44,416 bases of DNA from Bacteroidales bacterium (GTDB taxonomy: Bacteria > Bacteroidota > Bacteroidia > Bacteroidales > Prolixibacteraceae), in assembly GCA_012719495.1 (NCBI GenBank), contig JAAYAG010000064.1, positions 1 to 44,416 of the forward strand, given 5' to 3'. Shown piece after piece: positions 30,197 through 37,787 of this stretch (the first letter of the stretch is position 1; each line of letters opens with the position of its first letter). The notes under the pieces were generated by a model, which saw nothing but the letters and a program-made list of their open reading frames with translations, was not told where the DNA came from and did not search any database. Made by a program: the position numbers and the translations under genes.

Positions 30197-32578
30197 ATGA
30201 GATGTCTTTTACTTATGTTTTTCGTTTTACTCAACGCAAGCACGGCAATAGCTCAAAAGATTCAATTGTCAGGTTTTGTGCGCGACAAGCAAACAAACGA
30301 AGTATTAATTGGAGCAAATATTTGGCAGTTAGACGATAAGAAAGGAACATCAACCGACAACCTAGGTTATTTTAGCCTGCGTGTAAACGCGCCATGCTGG
30401 CTGGTTGTTTCGTATGTTGGGTATAGTAATGATTCAGTTTATATTGGCTCAAAACGAGATACTTTGTTGGCTATAGAAATGGAATCGGACAACACTCTAG
30501 AAGAAATAACTATTAATTCTCAAAAAGTTACTCACTTTGATGGGAAACGCCTTTCATCAAAAGAACTTCACTTGATACCTTCGTTGGCCGGGAAACCAGA
30601 TGTAATGAAAGCTCTTCAGTTAATTCCAGGAGTTCAAACTCAATCGGAAGGATTAAGTTTGATGATGGTTCGAGGAGGAGAACCTGGTCAAAATCAGTAT
30701 CTTCTTGATAATGTACCATTAATTTATGTCAATCATTTGGGTGGCTTTATGTCGGTATTCAACCCGGATATGATCAACTCGATTGATTTTTACAAAGGGA
30801 ATTTCCCTGCGCGGCAGGGAGGCAAATTGTCATCGATAGTTGATATTACGCAGAGAGAAGGCGATATGACAAAACACAAAGGCTCTGTTAGCGTCGGTTT
30901 TATCGATGTTTCTGTTTCTTTTGAAGGCCCGTTAATTAATAAAAAAGCGAGCTATATTGTAACGGCCAGAAAAACATTTGTTGATGCGATTCTTGGGTTG
31001 GCAACATTAGCAACAGAAGAAAATACTTCAGTAATGATATATGGTTTTCACGATTTGAATGCAAAATTCACATGGCGACCAAACGAAAAAAACAATGTGA
31101 GTTTACATGTTTATCAGGGCGACGATTACTTGAATTACTGGGCAAAGTCGTGGTCGTTGCCAAAGGGCGAGAGTAACCATGCGGTTCAAAAATGGGGAAA
31201 TTGGTTGATTTCGGGCAAGTGGAACAAGGTTGTAAGTTCAAAATTGCATGCCGAGAGTATTTTATCTTTCAGCCGATATAGGAATGCAAACGAACAACAA
31301 TCAACGTATTCCGATAGTATTAAAATCGAGGTTGTTGATGAAAATCGATCTTCGGTGCGAGATTATTCTTTCCGCACAAATTGGAAGTATAGCATTTCCG
31401 ATTTTTGGAAAACAAATATTGGCGGTCAGGCAAGCTATCTTCTTTTTGAGCCCAGTTACATTTATAATTCTTTATCTAAGACACCAAGCTTGCGTCAACT
31501 ATCACGTTCATTTGAGACAGCTTTTTTTGTCGATAATAAAATCACGATTAGTTCTTTGTTCAAATTTCAACCATCAATAAGAATATCGGGTTATGCCAAT
31601 GGCGATTTTATTCATACTAGTATTGAACCAAGGATAAATTTCACTATATCAATTTCTCCAGAACAGAACATTACGCTTAATTTCATGAAAGTAAGTCAGA
31701 CATCTCATCTGGTTTTTACTCAAGCGATGATTATTAAGAAAGAAATATGGCTACCTGCCACTTCATATATTCCGCCTCAATTTTCAACTCAGTTTTCGGC
31801 AGGTTGGAATGGCTCTTTTTTCAACGGGGCAATGAATGTTGAAGCAAATGTTTACTACAAAAAGATGGAGAACCTTACTTCCTTAAAAGAAGGGTATGAG
31901 AATATGTTTGGCATTACAGGCATAGAAAATAAAATTGAAAATGGGGGTGAAGGTGTAGCTTATGGGTCAGAAATATCTGTTACAAAAAACAGTGGAAAAT
32001 GGAGAGGATCAGCCGCATACAGCTGGTCTTATGCTTCGCGCCAGTTTGCAAACATAAACAAAGGAAAACCATTCGAGTATGATTTTAACAGGCCTCATTC
32101 TGTTAATCTTTCAATAAATCGCGAATTAAGTAAAGCATGGACAATGAGCCTTGTCTGGATTTTTCAGTCAGGAATACCTTACACTCCGGCTTTAGGAAAG
32201 CAATATAGTATTGACCAGCAAACAGAAAAATTCACATCGGTTGAGTTCATTTATGGTGAAAAGAATTCAGGAAGAATGCAACCATATCATCGAATGGATA
32301 TTGGATTTGTACACAATAAAACAACCAAAAGAGGGAATAAAGCTGCATGGACTTACTCAATTTATAACGTTTATAACAGGATTAACCCCTACAACTATTA
32401 TTACGATAATGACAACGATCGCCGGAATTTAACCTATACCAATCGACCTCTAAAACTTTACAAAATTGGACTATTCGCTTTTATGCCAAGCATTTCCTAC
32501 AAAGTTTACTTCGATTATTCAAGCAGAGAGAAACAACCAAAAAAACAAATGAAGAGTTGGTTGTACTTCACAGAATAA
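30197..32578 (+). CDS. TonB-dependent receptor with carboxypeptidase-like N-terminal domain
   Basis: 793 residues. Signal peptide 1-19 (TAIAQ). A CarboxypepD_reg-like domain (about 22-105: LSGFVRDKQTNEVLIGANIW) precedes a plug domain (about 115-225, LIPSLAGKPDVMKALQLIPG and MVRGGEPGQNQYLLDNVPL). The rest is a 22-strand barrel ending KVYFDYSSREK and a short tail. There is no STN signalling domain, so direct Fec-type signalling to the sigma factor is not expected. Ligand unknown; coupled with DUF4249 and controlled, I infer, by the sigma/anti-sigma pair upstream. Confidence 0.92.
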   Translation: MRCLLLMFFVLLNASTAIAQKIQLSGFVRDKQTNEVLIGANIWQLDDKKGTSTDNLGYFSLRVNAPCWLVVSYVGYSNDSVYIGSKRDTLLAIEMESDNTLEEITINSQKVTHFDGKRLSSKELHLIPSLAGKPDVMKALQLIPGVQTQSEGLSLMMVRGGEPGQNQYLLDNVPLIYVNHLGGFMSVFNPDMINSIDFYKGNFPARQGGKLSSIVDITQREGDMTKHKGSVSVGFIDVSVSFEGPLINKKASYIVTARKTFVDAILGLATLATEENTSVMIYGFHDLNAKFTWRPNEKNNVSLHVYQGDDYLNYWAKSWSLPKGESNHAVQKWGNWLISGKWNKVVSSKLHAESILSFSRYRNANEQQSTYSDSIKIEVVDENRSSVRDYSFRTNWKYSISDFWKTNIGGQASYLLFEPSYIYNSLSKTPSLRQLSRSFETAFFVDNKITISSLFKFQPSIRISGYANGDFIHTSIEPRINFTISISPEQNITLNFMKVSQTSHLVFTQAMIIKKEIWLPATSYIPPQFSTQFSAGWNGSFFNGAMNVEANVYYKKMENLTSLKEGYENMFGITGIENKIENGGEGVAYGSEISVTKNSGKWRGSAAYSWSYASRQFANINKGKPFEYDFNRPHSVNLSINRELSKAWTMSLVWIFQSGIPYTPALGKQYSIDQQTEKFTSVEFIYGEKNSGRMQPYHRMDIGFVHNKTTKRGNKAAWTYSIYNVYNRINPYNYYYDNDNDRRNLTYTNRPLKLYKIGLFAFMPSISYKVYFDYSSREKQPKKQMKSWLYFTE

Positions 32579-32631
32579 AATACCCGATCAGGGAAAATTT
32601 GCATCGATGAGTGAGTTTCGTTTTTGTTTTC

Positions 32632-32639
32632 TACATTTG
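32632..32639 (+). promoter_or_regulatory. -7 box of the 32670 outer-membrane protein
   Basis: TACATTTG matches TAnnTTTG and is 30 bp before the ATG. It suggests that this gene is transcribed separately from the receptor operon. Confidence 0.4.
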
Positions 32640-32669
32640 GCAATATATTATGCCAATTAAATAATTGCC

Positions 32670-33674
32670 ATGAAGAAGTTTTTTCTTTTTGCCATGATTT
32701 TGTTTTTTTCGTACCAGATGTTGGCTCAAACGGTCGATTATTCTTTTCGTTTCAATGGAATTGGCGATAACCGCGAGTTTTTTAGCAACTATAACAAGCC
32801 TCAGACTATTCTTGGAACAAGGGCTTCTTTTTCATTAGGTGGCAAAATAGACTCAGTACACCAGGTTAGGGTTGGCATCGATTATTTTTATGAGTACGGC
32901 AGCAGGCTTGGCGAATTGCCGCCCAATTTGATTCTTTATTACCAATTTTTGAACCATAGATGGCATTTCCGGATGGGAACTTTTGCCCGTAAAGATGTTA
33001 TGGATTTGCCATTAGCAATTGTTGCCGACGACTGGGACTACTTCAACCCGAACCTTGAAGGGCTTTTTGTGGGTTACCGCAATAATTCAGTAAACATGAA
33101 TGCTTATGTTGATTGGATAAGCAGGCAGAGCAATACCAGGAGGGAGCAATTTATGGCAGGAATTAACGGAGATGCACATTTTAAGAAGATTACAGTTTCT
33201 TTCAACGGCTATATGTTCCATAATGCAAAAACAGCCGTTTGGAATGAAAACACGTATATTGAAGATTATATGGGGGGACTCATATTAGTTGGGTACGATT
33301 TTTCCGGCATTTTACCTCTCGATATTGCCTATGTTAAAACAGGTATTTTGAGTTCATTGGCACGCAACAGAGGCGAAGGAATGGATTTCCGTTTGGCAAA
33401 CAGTTCTTATACTCAGCTTCAACTGGAGAAAAATGGCATTGGGCTTCGCGGAACTTTTAATATGGGTGGCAAGCATTCTTTTTATTTTGGCGATTCGTTT
33501 TACTCTAACACAACCAGCTATCACAGAATTGATCTGTATGTTACACCGCTTAATTTTAAAAATGTGAAAGGACGTTTGGGATGGTCGTTTCACATAGCCA
33601 ACGGCGATCTCGATAACCAACAACAATTTTCGCTGCTCTATACTTTTGGCAACGATTTGTGCAGAAAGCAATAA
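32670..33674 (+). CDS. Outer-membrane protein of unknown function
   Basis: 334 residues with a signal peptide (1-19, MLAQ). The body is a series of amphipathic strands with aromatic and Gly residues (VGIDYFYEYGSRLGELP, WHFRMGTFARKDVMDLPL, GRLGWSFHIANGDLDNQQQ), looking like a beta-barrel. No family assigned. It is convergent with oxyR and has its own -7 box. A relation to the adjacent receptor operon is only positional. Confidence 0.65.
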   Translation: MKKFFLFAMILFFSYQMLAQTVDYSFRFNGIGDNREFFSNYNKPQTILGTRASFSLGGKIDSVHQVRVGIDYFYEYGSRLGELPPNLILYYQFLNHRWHFRMGTFARKDVMDLPLAIVADDWDYFNPNLEGLFVGYRNNSVNMNAYVDWISRQSNTRREQFMAGINGDAHFKKITVSFNGYMFHNAKTAVWNENTYIEDYMGGLILVGYDFSGILPLDIAYVKTGILSSLARNRGEGMDFRLANSSYTQLQLEKNGIGLRGTFNMGGKHSFYFGDSFYSNTTSYHRIDLYVTPLNFKNVKGRLGWSFHIANGDLDNQQQFSLLYTFGNDLCRKQ

Positions 33675-33700
33675 ATCAGCATTTTTTTAATTGAGCTGAT
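33675..33700. terminator. Weak convergent terminator candidate
   Basis: ATCAGC (33675-33680) and GCTGAT (33695-33700) form a 6-bp stem with a 14-nt T-rich loop between convergent genes. The T run is in the loop rather than after the stem, so confidence is low. Confidence 0.25.
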
Positions 33701-33714
33701 AAAACAAATTCAAC

Positions 33715-34656
33715 TTATATTCCTGAGGAAAGAACTTTCCCGTTTTCAATTGTTTTCATGCGTTGAGGAATAACCGATAAGGCAACATCGAGGAAGAGCT
33801 CAAGCAGGCGGTCCGATTTGCTGATCCGTGTAGTAATCATGCTAATTTCCCGGAGCGGTGCTTCGCCCTCAATTTCTTTGATCATTTCTTCCTCATCACT
33901 GTTAACCGATAGGGTTGCCAATTCCGGAATAAAAGTCATCCCTCCACTTGTTTCTACCATGCGACAAAGCGATTCAATTGAATTTGAGAGGTAAACAACA
34001 TTTTGTAACTCATTGGGTTCATGGGCATACATGCAAATTGAATCGACCTGATTTTGAAAGCAGTTCCCTTCCTGGAGATACCAAAGTTCTTTCAGGTCGA
34101 TGTTTTTTAAGTTTAGGGTTTCTTTTTCATAAAGCTCGTGTTTATCAGACACATAAAGGAAAAACTTTTCATAAAACAAGGTTCTGAATTCCATCCCCGG
34201 AGCATGCACAGGTGTTGATAAAAACCCGGCATCCAATTGCCCGTTTTTTAGTTCGGCAATGATGTCGTCGGTCTTCATTTCGGAAACCGTAAGCATGATT
34301 TTGGGATATTTTTTCGAGAAACTGCTCACAAACATTGGGAACCAATAAGGAGCCAATGTTGGGATAACCCCAATCCGCAATGTTCCTTCGGGTTTTTCTT
34401 CCAGCTCGAAGGGCAGGTCTTTTAGTTTTTCTGCCAATGCCAGCAGCTCACGGGCCTTGTCAACAAAAAGTTCCCCTTCAGCAGTTAGGGTCACCGCAGT
34501 GGGTGAGCGTTTGAAAAGATGAATGCCCAGCTCTTCTTCAAGTTTTCTGATTTGCAAACTTAGCGCAGGTTGCGAAATATGTAATCGTTTTGCAGTAAGT
34601 GAAAACGAATTGTATCGACTCAATTCCAGGACATAGCTTAGTTGAAGTAGTGTCAT
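33715..34656 (-). CDS. oxyR: Hydrogen-peroxide sensor OxyR (LysR family)
   Basis: 313 residues. A LysR winged HTH is at 1-60 (FSLTAKRLHISQPALSLQIRKLE). The regulatory domain carries C199 and C208, in EGNCFQNQVDSICMY, at the same residue numbers as the peroxide-sensing pair of E. coli OxyR. This is stronger evidence than family membership alone. It should form a disulfide with peroxide and activate antioxidant genes. It is divergent from dps and followed in the plus direction by the peroxiredoxin. Its start is the ATG at 34656. Confidence 0.94.
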   Translation of the reverse strand: MTLLQLSYVLELSRYNSFSLTAKRLHISQPALSLQIRKLEEELGIHLFKRSPTAVTLTAEGELFVDKARELLALAEKLKDLPFELEEKPEGTLRIGVIPTLAPYWFPMFVSSFSKKYPKIMLTVSEMKTDDIIAELKNGQLDAGFLSTPVHAPGMEFRTLFYEKFFLYVSDKHELYEKETLNLKNIDLKELWYLQEGNCFQNQVDSICMYAHEPNELQNVVYLSNSIESLCRMVETSGGMTFIPELATLSVNSDEEEMIKEIEGEAPLREISMITTRISKSDRLLELFLDVALSVIPQRMKTIENGKVLSSGI

Positions 34657-34759
34657 GATATAACTATCTGCTTATACGTTTATTTGTTTCGATAAATATA
34701 ATCAATAATATCTTTGTCCTATCAAAATGAATAAGAACAATAACCAAAAAATTAATATC
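34657..34759. promoter_or_regulatory. Shared oxyR-dps control region
   Basis: The short divergent region contains a TTTG (34683-34686) and a TATCTTTG -7 box (34709-34716) for dps, 22 bp apart. The predicted transcript begins near 34722, which makes the ATG at 34760 the better dps start than the ATG at 34727. It is the natural place for an OxyR site, but I could not identify an exact ATAG-N-CTAT palindrome. Confidence 0.5.
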
Positions 34760-35209
34760 ATGACAACAAAAAATTCAAATAAAGTAAGCAGTCAGTTAAA
34801 TCAGGTATTGGCCGATTTACAGGTAGTATATCAGAACCTTCGCACCATGCATTGGTTGGTACAAGGCCCGCAATTCCATCAGCTTCATAAGTTGTATGAA
34901 GAAATGTATAACCAAACCGCCGAGACTATCGACGAAGTGGCCGAACGGGTATTAATGCTAGGCCAGGTTCCACTTCATACCTATGCCGATTATTTAAAGG
35001 TTGCTAAAGTTGAAGTAGTTACACAAGTTCCCAAAGGATTGGAAAGCTTAAAAACTGCACTCGAAAACCAGCAATATTTGCTTAATGGATACCGTGAACT
35101 TATTTCACTTGCAAGCGAAAATAGTGATGAAGGAACTGTTGCACTCGCGAGTGAGCTAATTGCATCAACCGAAAAGAGAATATGGATGCTTGGAGCAACA
35201 TTATCATAA
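34760..35209 (+). CDS. dps: Dps-family DNA-protection/ferritin-like protein
   Basis: 149 residues from ATG 34760. The Dps four-helix bundle shows LNQVLADLQVVYQNLRTMHWLVQGPQFHQL, LYEEMYNQTAETIDEVAERVLMLG and a final ASTEKRIWMLGATL. His (MHW), His (FHQL) and the Asp/Glu pair in IDEVAERV match the intersubunit ferroxidase site. Dps mineralises iron with peroxide and shields DNA. It is divergent from oxyR and followed, after 60 bp, by a peroxiredoxin. An alternative ATG at 34727 would add 11 basic/Asn-rich residues but lies too close to the promoter. Confidence 0.93.
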   Translation: MTTKNSNKVSSQLNQVLADLQVVYQNLRTMHWLVQGPQFHQLHKLYEEMYNQTAETIDEVAERVLMLGQVPLHTYADYLKVAKVEVVTQVPKGLESLKTALENQQYLLNGYRELISLASENSDEGTVALASELIASTEKRIWMLGATLS

Positions 35210-35269
35210 GTTTTAATGTTATTGTATAAACAAAGCAAATTTTAAACTAACCATATAAATATTGAAGAA

Positions 35270-35983
35270 ATGGAAAATAATGAAGTAACTGTAGTATCGT
35301 TGCCACGTATTGGCGAAAAGGCTCCATCGTTTGAAGCAGTAACCACACAAGGAAACATCAAATTCCCGGGCGATTATGCCGGAAGCTGGGTAATTCTTTT
35401 TAGCCACCCTGCCGATTTTACACCGGTTTGTACCTCCGAGTTTATGACTTTCGCATCGATGGAAGAGCAATTTGCAAATGTAAATTGTAAGTTGGTTGGC
35501 CTTTCAGTTGACGGACTTTACAGCCACATTGCATGGTTGCGTACAATCAAAGAAAAAATTGAATATAAGGGGATGAAAGACGTGGAAGTAAAATTCCCGT
35601 TAATTGAAGATATTACCATGGAAGTAGCTAAAAAGTATGGTATGATTCAGCCTGGCGAAAGCAATACCAAAGCCGTTCGTGCAGTATTTATTATCGACCC
35701 TAAAGGTATTGTGCGCACAATTATTTATTACCCGCTAAGCCTTGGTCGCAATTTCGACGAACTATACCGTGCTGTGGTGGCCTTGCAAACAGCCGACGAA
35801 TTTAGTGTAGCCACTCCAGCCGACTGGAGACCGGGCGATGACGTAATTGTTCCAACAGCAGGTTCATGTGGGGTGGCAAAACAACGAATGGAAAGCAAAG
35901 AAGAAATGACTTGTTACGATTGGTTCTTCTGTACCAAAAAGTTGAGCAAAGAAGACGTACTTTCGAAAATTGTAAAGAAGTAA
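35270..35983 (+). CDS. Peroxiredoxin (Prx6-like)
   Basis: 237 residues. The active site SHPADFTPVCTSEF puts the peroxidatic cysteine at C54. The long C-terminal arm has C200, C215 and C221 (CYDWFFC), as in archaeal Prx6-type enzymes where a Cys in this arm can resolve the sulfenic acid. It reduces peroxides in the cytoplasm. It lies 60 bp after dps on the same strand, making an OxyR-dps-prx peroxide-defence group. A hairpin terminator follows the stop. Confidence 0.94.
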   Translation: MENNEVTVVSLPRIGEKAPSFEAVTTQGNIKFPGDYAGSWVILFSHPADFTPVCTSEFMTFASMEEQFANVNCKLVGLSVDGLYSHIAWLRTIKEKIEYKGMKDVEVKFPLIEDITMEVAKKYGMIQPGESNTKAVRAVFIIDPKGIVRTIIYYPLSLGRNFDELYRAVVALQTADEFSVATPADWRPGDDVIVPTAGSCGVAKQRMESKEEMTCYDWFFCTKKLSKEDVLSKIVKK

Positions 35984-36004
35984 TATAGTATAATTTAATT
36001 TGTT

Positions 36005-36032
36005 AGGGCCCTGCATTTGTGGGGCTCTTTTT
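36005..36032 (+). terminator. Terminator of dps/peroxiredoxin transcript
   Basis: AGGGCCC (36005-36011) pairs with GGGCTCT (36022-36028) including one G-T pair, with a 10-nt loop and a T run. The right arm touches the end of the convergent gene at 36031. Confidence 0.6.
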
Positions 36033-36645
36033 ATTTGGTTAAATCGTCAACTAGCTTTTTTCTAAAATACTTGAGCCTCGACTTGAAACCGGCAGAGGGA
36101 TGCCTGTCGAGATTTTCTTCGATGTGCGAAAGCAATTCCGAACTCATTTCGGGATACAATTCGCAGCAGCGGAAAAAAAACTCCAGCCCCATGCACTGGC
36201 TCGAAATGGTTTCTTTCGGATTGTTCATCCATGTAATACAACGGTCGAGGAGAGCTCCGGCATGTTCTTCATTAACGGGGCACCTAAGGATAAGTTTCAT
36301 GCTTTGACGGATAACACTATTGTTTTTTGTGGCAAGGACCATTTTGTAAAGGTCGTTGCAGATGGGTAAAAGGTTGGTGTTGCTCTTTTCTGTAGCATGG
36401 TCGAGTATCCACAAAAAACGCCACGATTGTTTATCTGGTTTTTCGCTGGCAACTTGCCAAACAAGCTTAAAAAATGCAGGCTCAAGGGTTGCCCGCTGAA
36501 ACAAATACTGGTAGTCGGCTTTCGAATAGGCCGAAGCTACCATTTCTTCAAGTTCGCTTTTGGTCATGGCTGTCATTTGATCTATGGTACAAAGTTGAAA
36601 AAAATCTTTCATGTAATGTAACTTTTGGGGAAAGGCTTCCGTCAT
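36031..36645 (-). CDS. Alpha-helical protein of unknown function, HEAT-like
   Basis: 204 residues, no signal peptide. The sequence is a series of helical pairs with conserved Leu/Trp positions (LVWQVASEKPDKQSWRFLWILDHATEKS, NLLPICNDLYKMVLATKN, QSMKLILRCPVNEEHAG, ALLDRCITWMNNPKET), a HEAT/ARM-like pattern. It ends with SGFKSRLKYFRKKLVDDL. A cytoplasmic scaffold role is plausible but unsupported. It is convergent with the peroxiredoxin and only 32 bp from the divergent barrel gene, so the two promoters must overlap. Confidence 0.6.
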   Translation of the reverse strand: MTEAFPQKLHYMKDFFQLCTIDQMTAMTKSELEEMVASAYSKADYQYLFQRATLEPAFFKLVWQVASEKPDKQSWRFLWILDHATEKSNTNLLPICNDLYKMVLATKNNSVIRQSMKLILRCPVNEEHAGALLDRCITWMNNPKETISSQCMGLEFFFRCCELYPEMSSELLSHIEENLDRHPSAGFKSRLKYFRKKLVDDLTK

Positions 36646-36677
36646 ACTAGCAAAAAGGAATCAATTAAAAAAGAGAT

Positions 36678-37673
36678 ATGATGAAAACACAACTTTTATC
36701 GTTAATTCTAGTTTGTATATCGACTGTTGTATTTGCACAGAATCAGCCCCTTAGCCAACAGGCTGATTCTGTAGTGAGCAATGCTGACCAATTGCCATTG
36801 GATGAGCTCCTTTCTGAAAATGATAGTTTGGCAGAAGCAGCAGTACTAAAGCCCGATTCGGTAAACAAAGGTTCAGGCACTGAAAAGATCGATACGGTTC
36901 ATATTCGTGTTGGAAAACATGCGATTGAGATTATTACCGACGACGATCGTACCCAAATCGATGTTGATAAGCTAGAAGAGTTTGGTAAACATATCGAGCA
37001 ATCGGAAATTGAAAGAGCCGAGCGAAAAGCTGAAAAGCATAAAAAGAAAAGGTTCAACGGACATTGGGGAGGCATTGATTTTGGTGGAAACCAACTACTA
37101 AACACCACTTATCCCGAATCTCTTTATCTGGCTGGAACCCCGGAATTTATGACTACTGCACCCGAAAAATCGTTCGAAGTGAATGTCAATCTCTTTGAAT
37201 ACAGTTTTGGATTTTCTTCATACGTAGGGTTGGTCACAGGCTTGGGGCTTAATTTCAATGATTATAAATTTAGAAATCGGTATACCTTGGTAAAAGATGA
37301 TAACGGAGTAATTCAACCGCAATCGTTGCCCGAGGGAGATTTTAGGCTGAGCAAGCTTTCTACAACATTCATTCATGCTCCGTTTATGCTTGAGGTGCAA
37401 ATACCTGGTCAATACGACCATAAACGGATTTTTATTGCCGGGGGCGTAATTGGAGGCGTGAAAATTCATGAGCATGTAAAAACCAAGATTGGTAGCGTAA
37501 AGAAACGCGATAACGGGAACTACAACGTTGCTCCTATTCGTTGGGGATACACTGCACGAGTTGGTTTCGAGGATGTTGGAATATTTGCAACATACTATAA
37601 TACAAAGTTTTTCGAGAAAGGGTTAGGCCCCGAGGCCACTCCTTTTACAGTGGGGCTTGCTTTTGCTTTTTAA
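36678..37673 (+). CDS. Outer-membrane beta-barrel protein with periplasmic N-terminal segment
   Basis: 331 residues. A signal peptide (1-20, VFAQ) precedes an acidic, disordered-looking segment to about 120 (with KAEKHKKKRF), then a barrel domain starting GHWGGIDFGGNQLL and ending GPEATPFTVGLAFAF. The barrel has a run of loops such as TLVKDDNGVIQPQSLPEGDF. It looks like a PorT/OmpA-type barrel without recognisable relatives. It is on the plus strand just after a divergent gene and is followed by a good hairpin terminator. Confidence 0.7.
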   Translation: MMKTQLLSLILVCISTVVFAQNQPLSQQADSVVSNADQLPLDELLSENDSLAEAAVLKPDSVNKGSGTEKIDTVHIRVGKHAIEIITDDDRTQIDVDKLEEFGKHIEQSEIERAERKAEKHKKKRFNGHWGGIDFGGNQLLNTTYPESLYLAGTPEFMTTAPEKSFEVNVNLFEYSFGFSSYVGLVTGLGLNFNDYKFRNRYTLVKDDNGVIQPQSLPEGDFRLSKLSTTFIHAPFMLEVQIPGQYDHKRIFIAGGVIGGVKIHEHVKTKIGSVKKRDNGNYNVAPIRWGYTARVGFEDVGIFATYYNTKFFEKGLGPEATPFTVGLAFAF

Positions 37674-37695
37674 CCAGAAAAATATAATTAGGTTT

Positions 37696-37724
37696 AAGAG
37701 GTCGTCGAAAAGGGCGGCCTCTTT
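37696..37724 (+). terminator. Terminator of the 36678 barrel gene
   Basis: AAGAGGTCG (37696-37704) pairs with CGGCCTCTT (37715-37723) with one G-T pair and a 10-nt loop, followed by a T-rich stretch. Confidence 0.7.
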
Positions 37725-37787
37725 TGGTTTTCTATCCAATAATTTGATTAAATTGGTACGGTAAAAAACAGGGATAGAAAACAGGTA

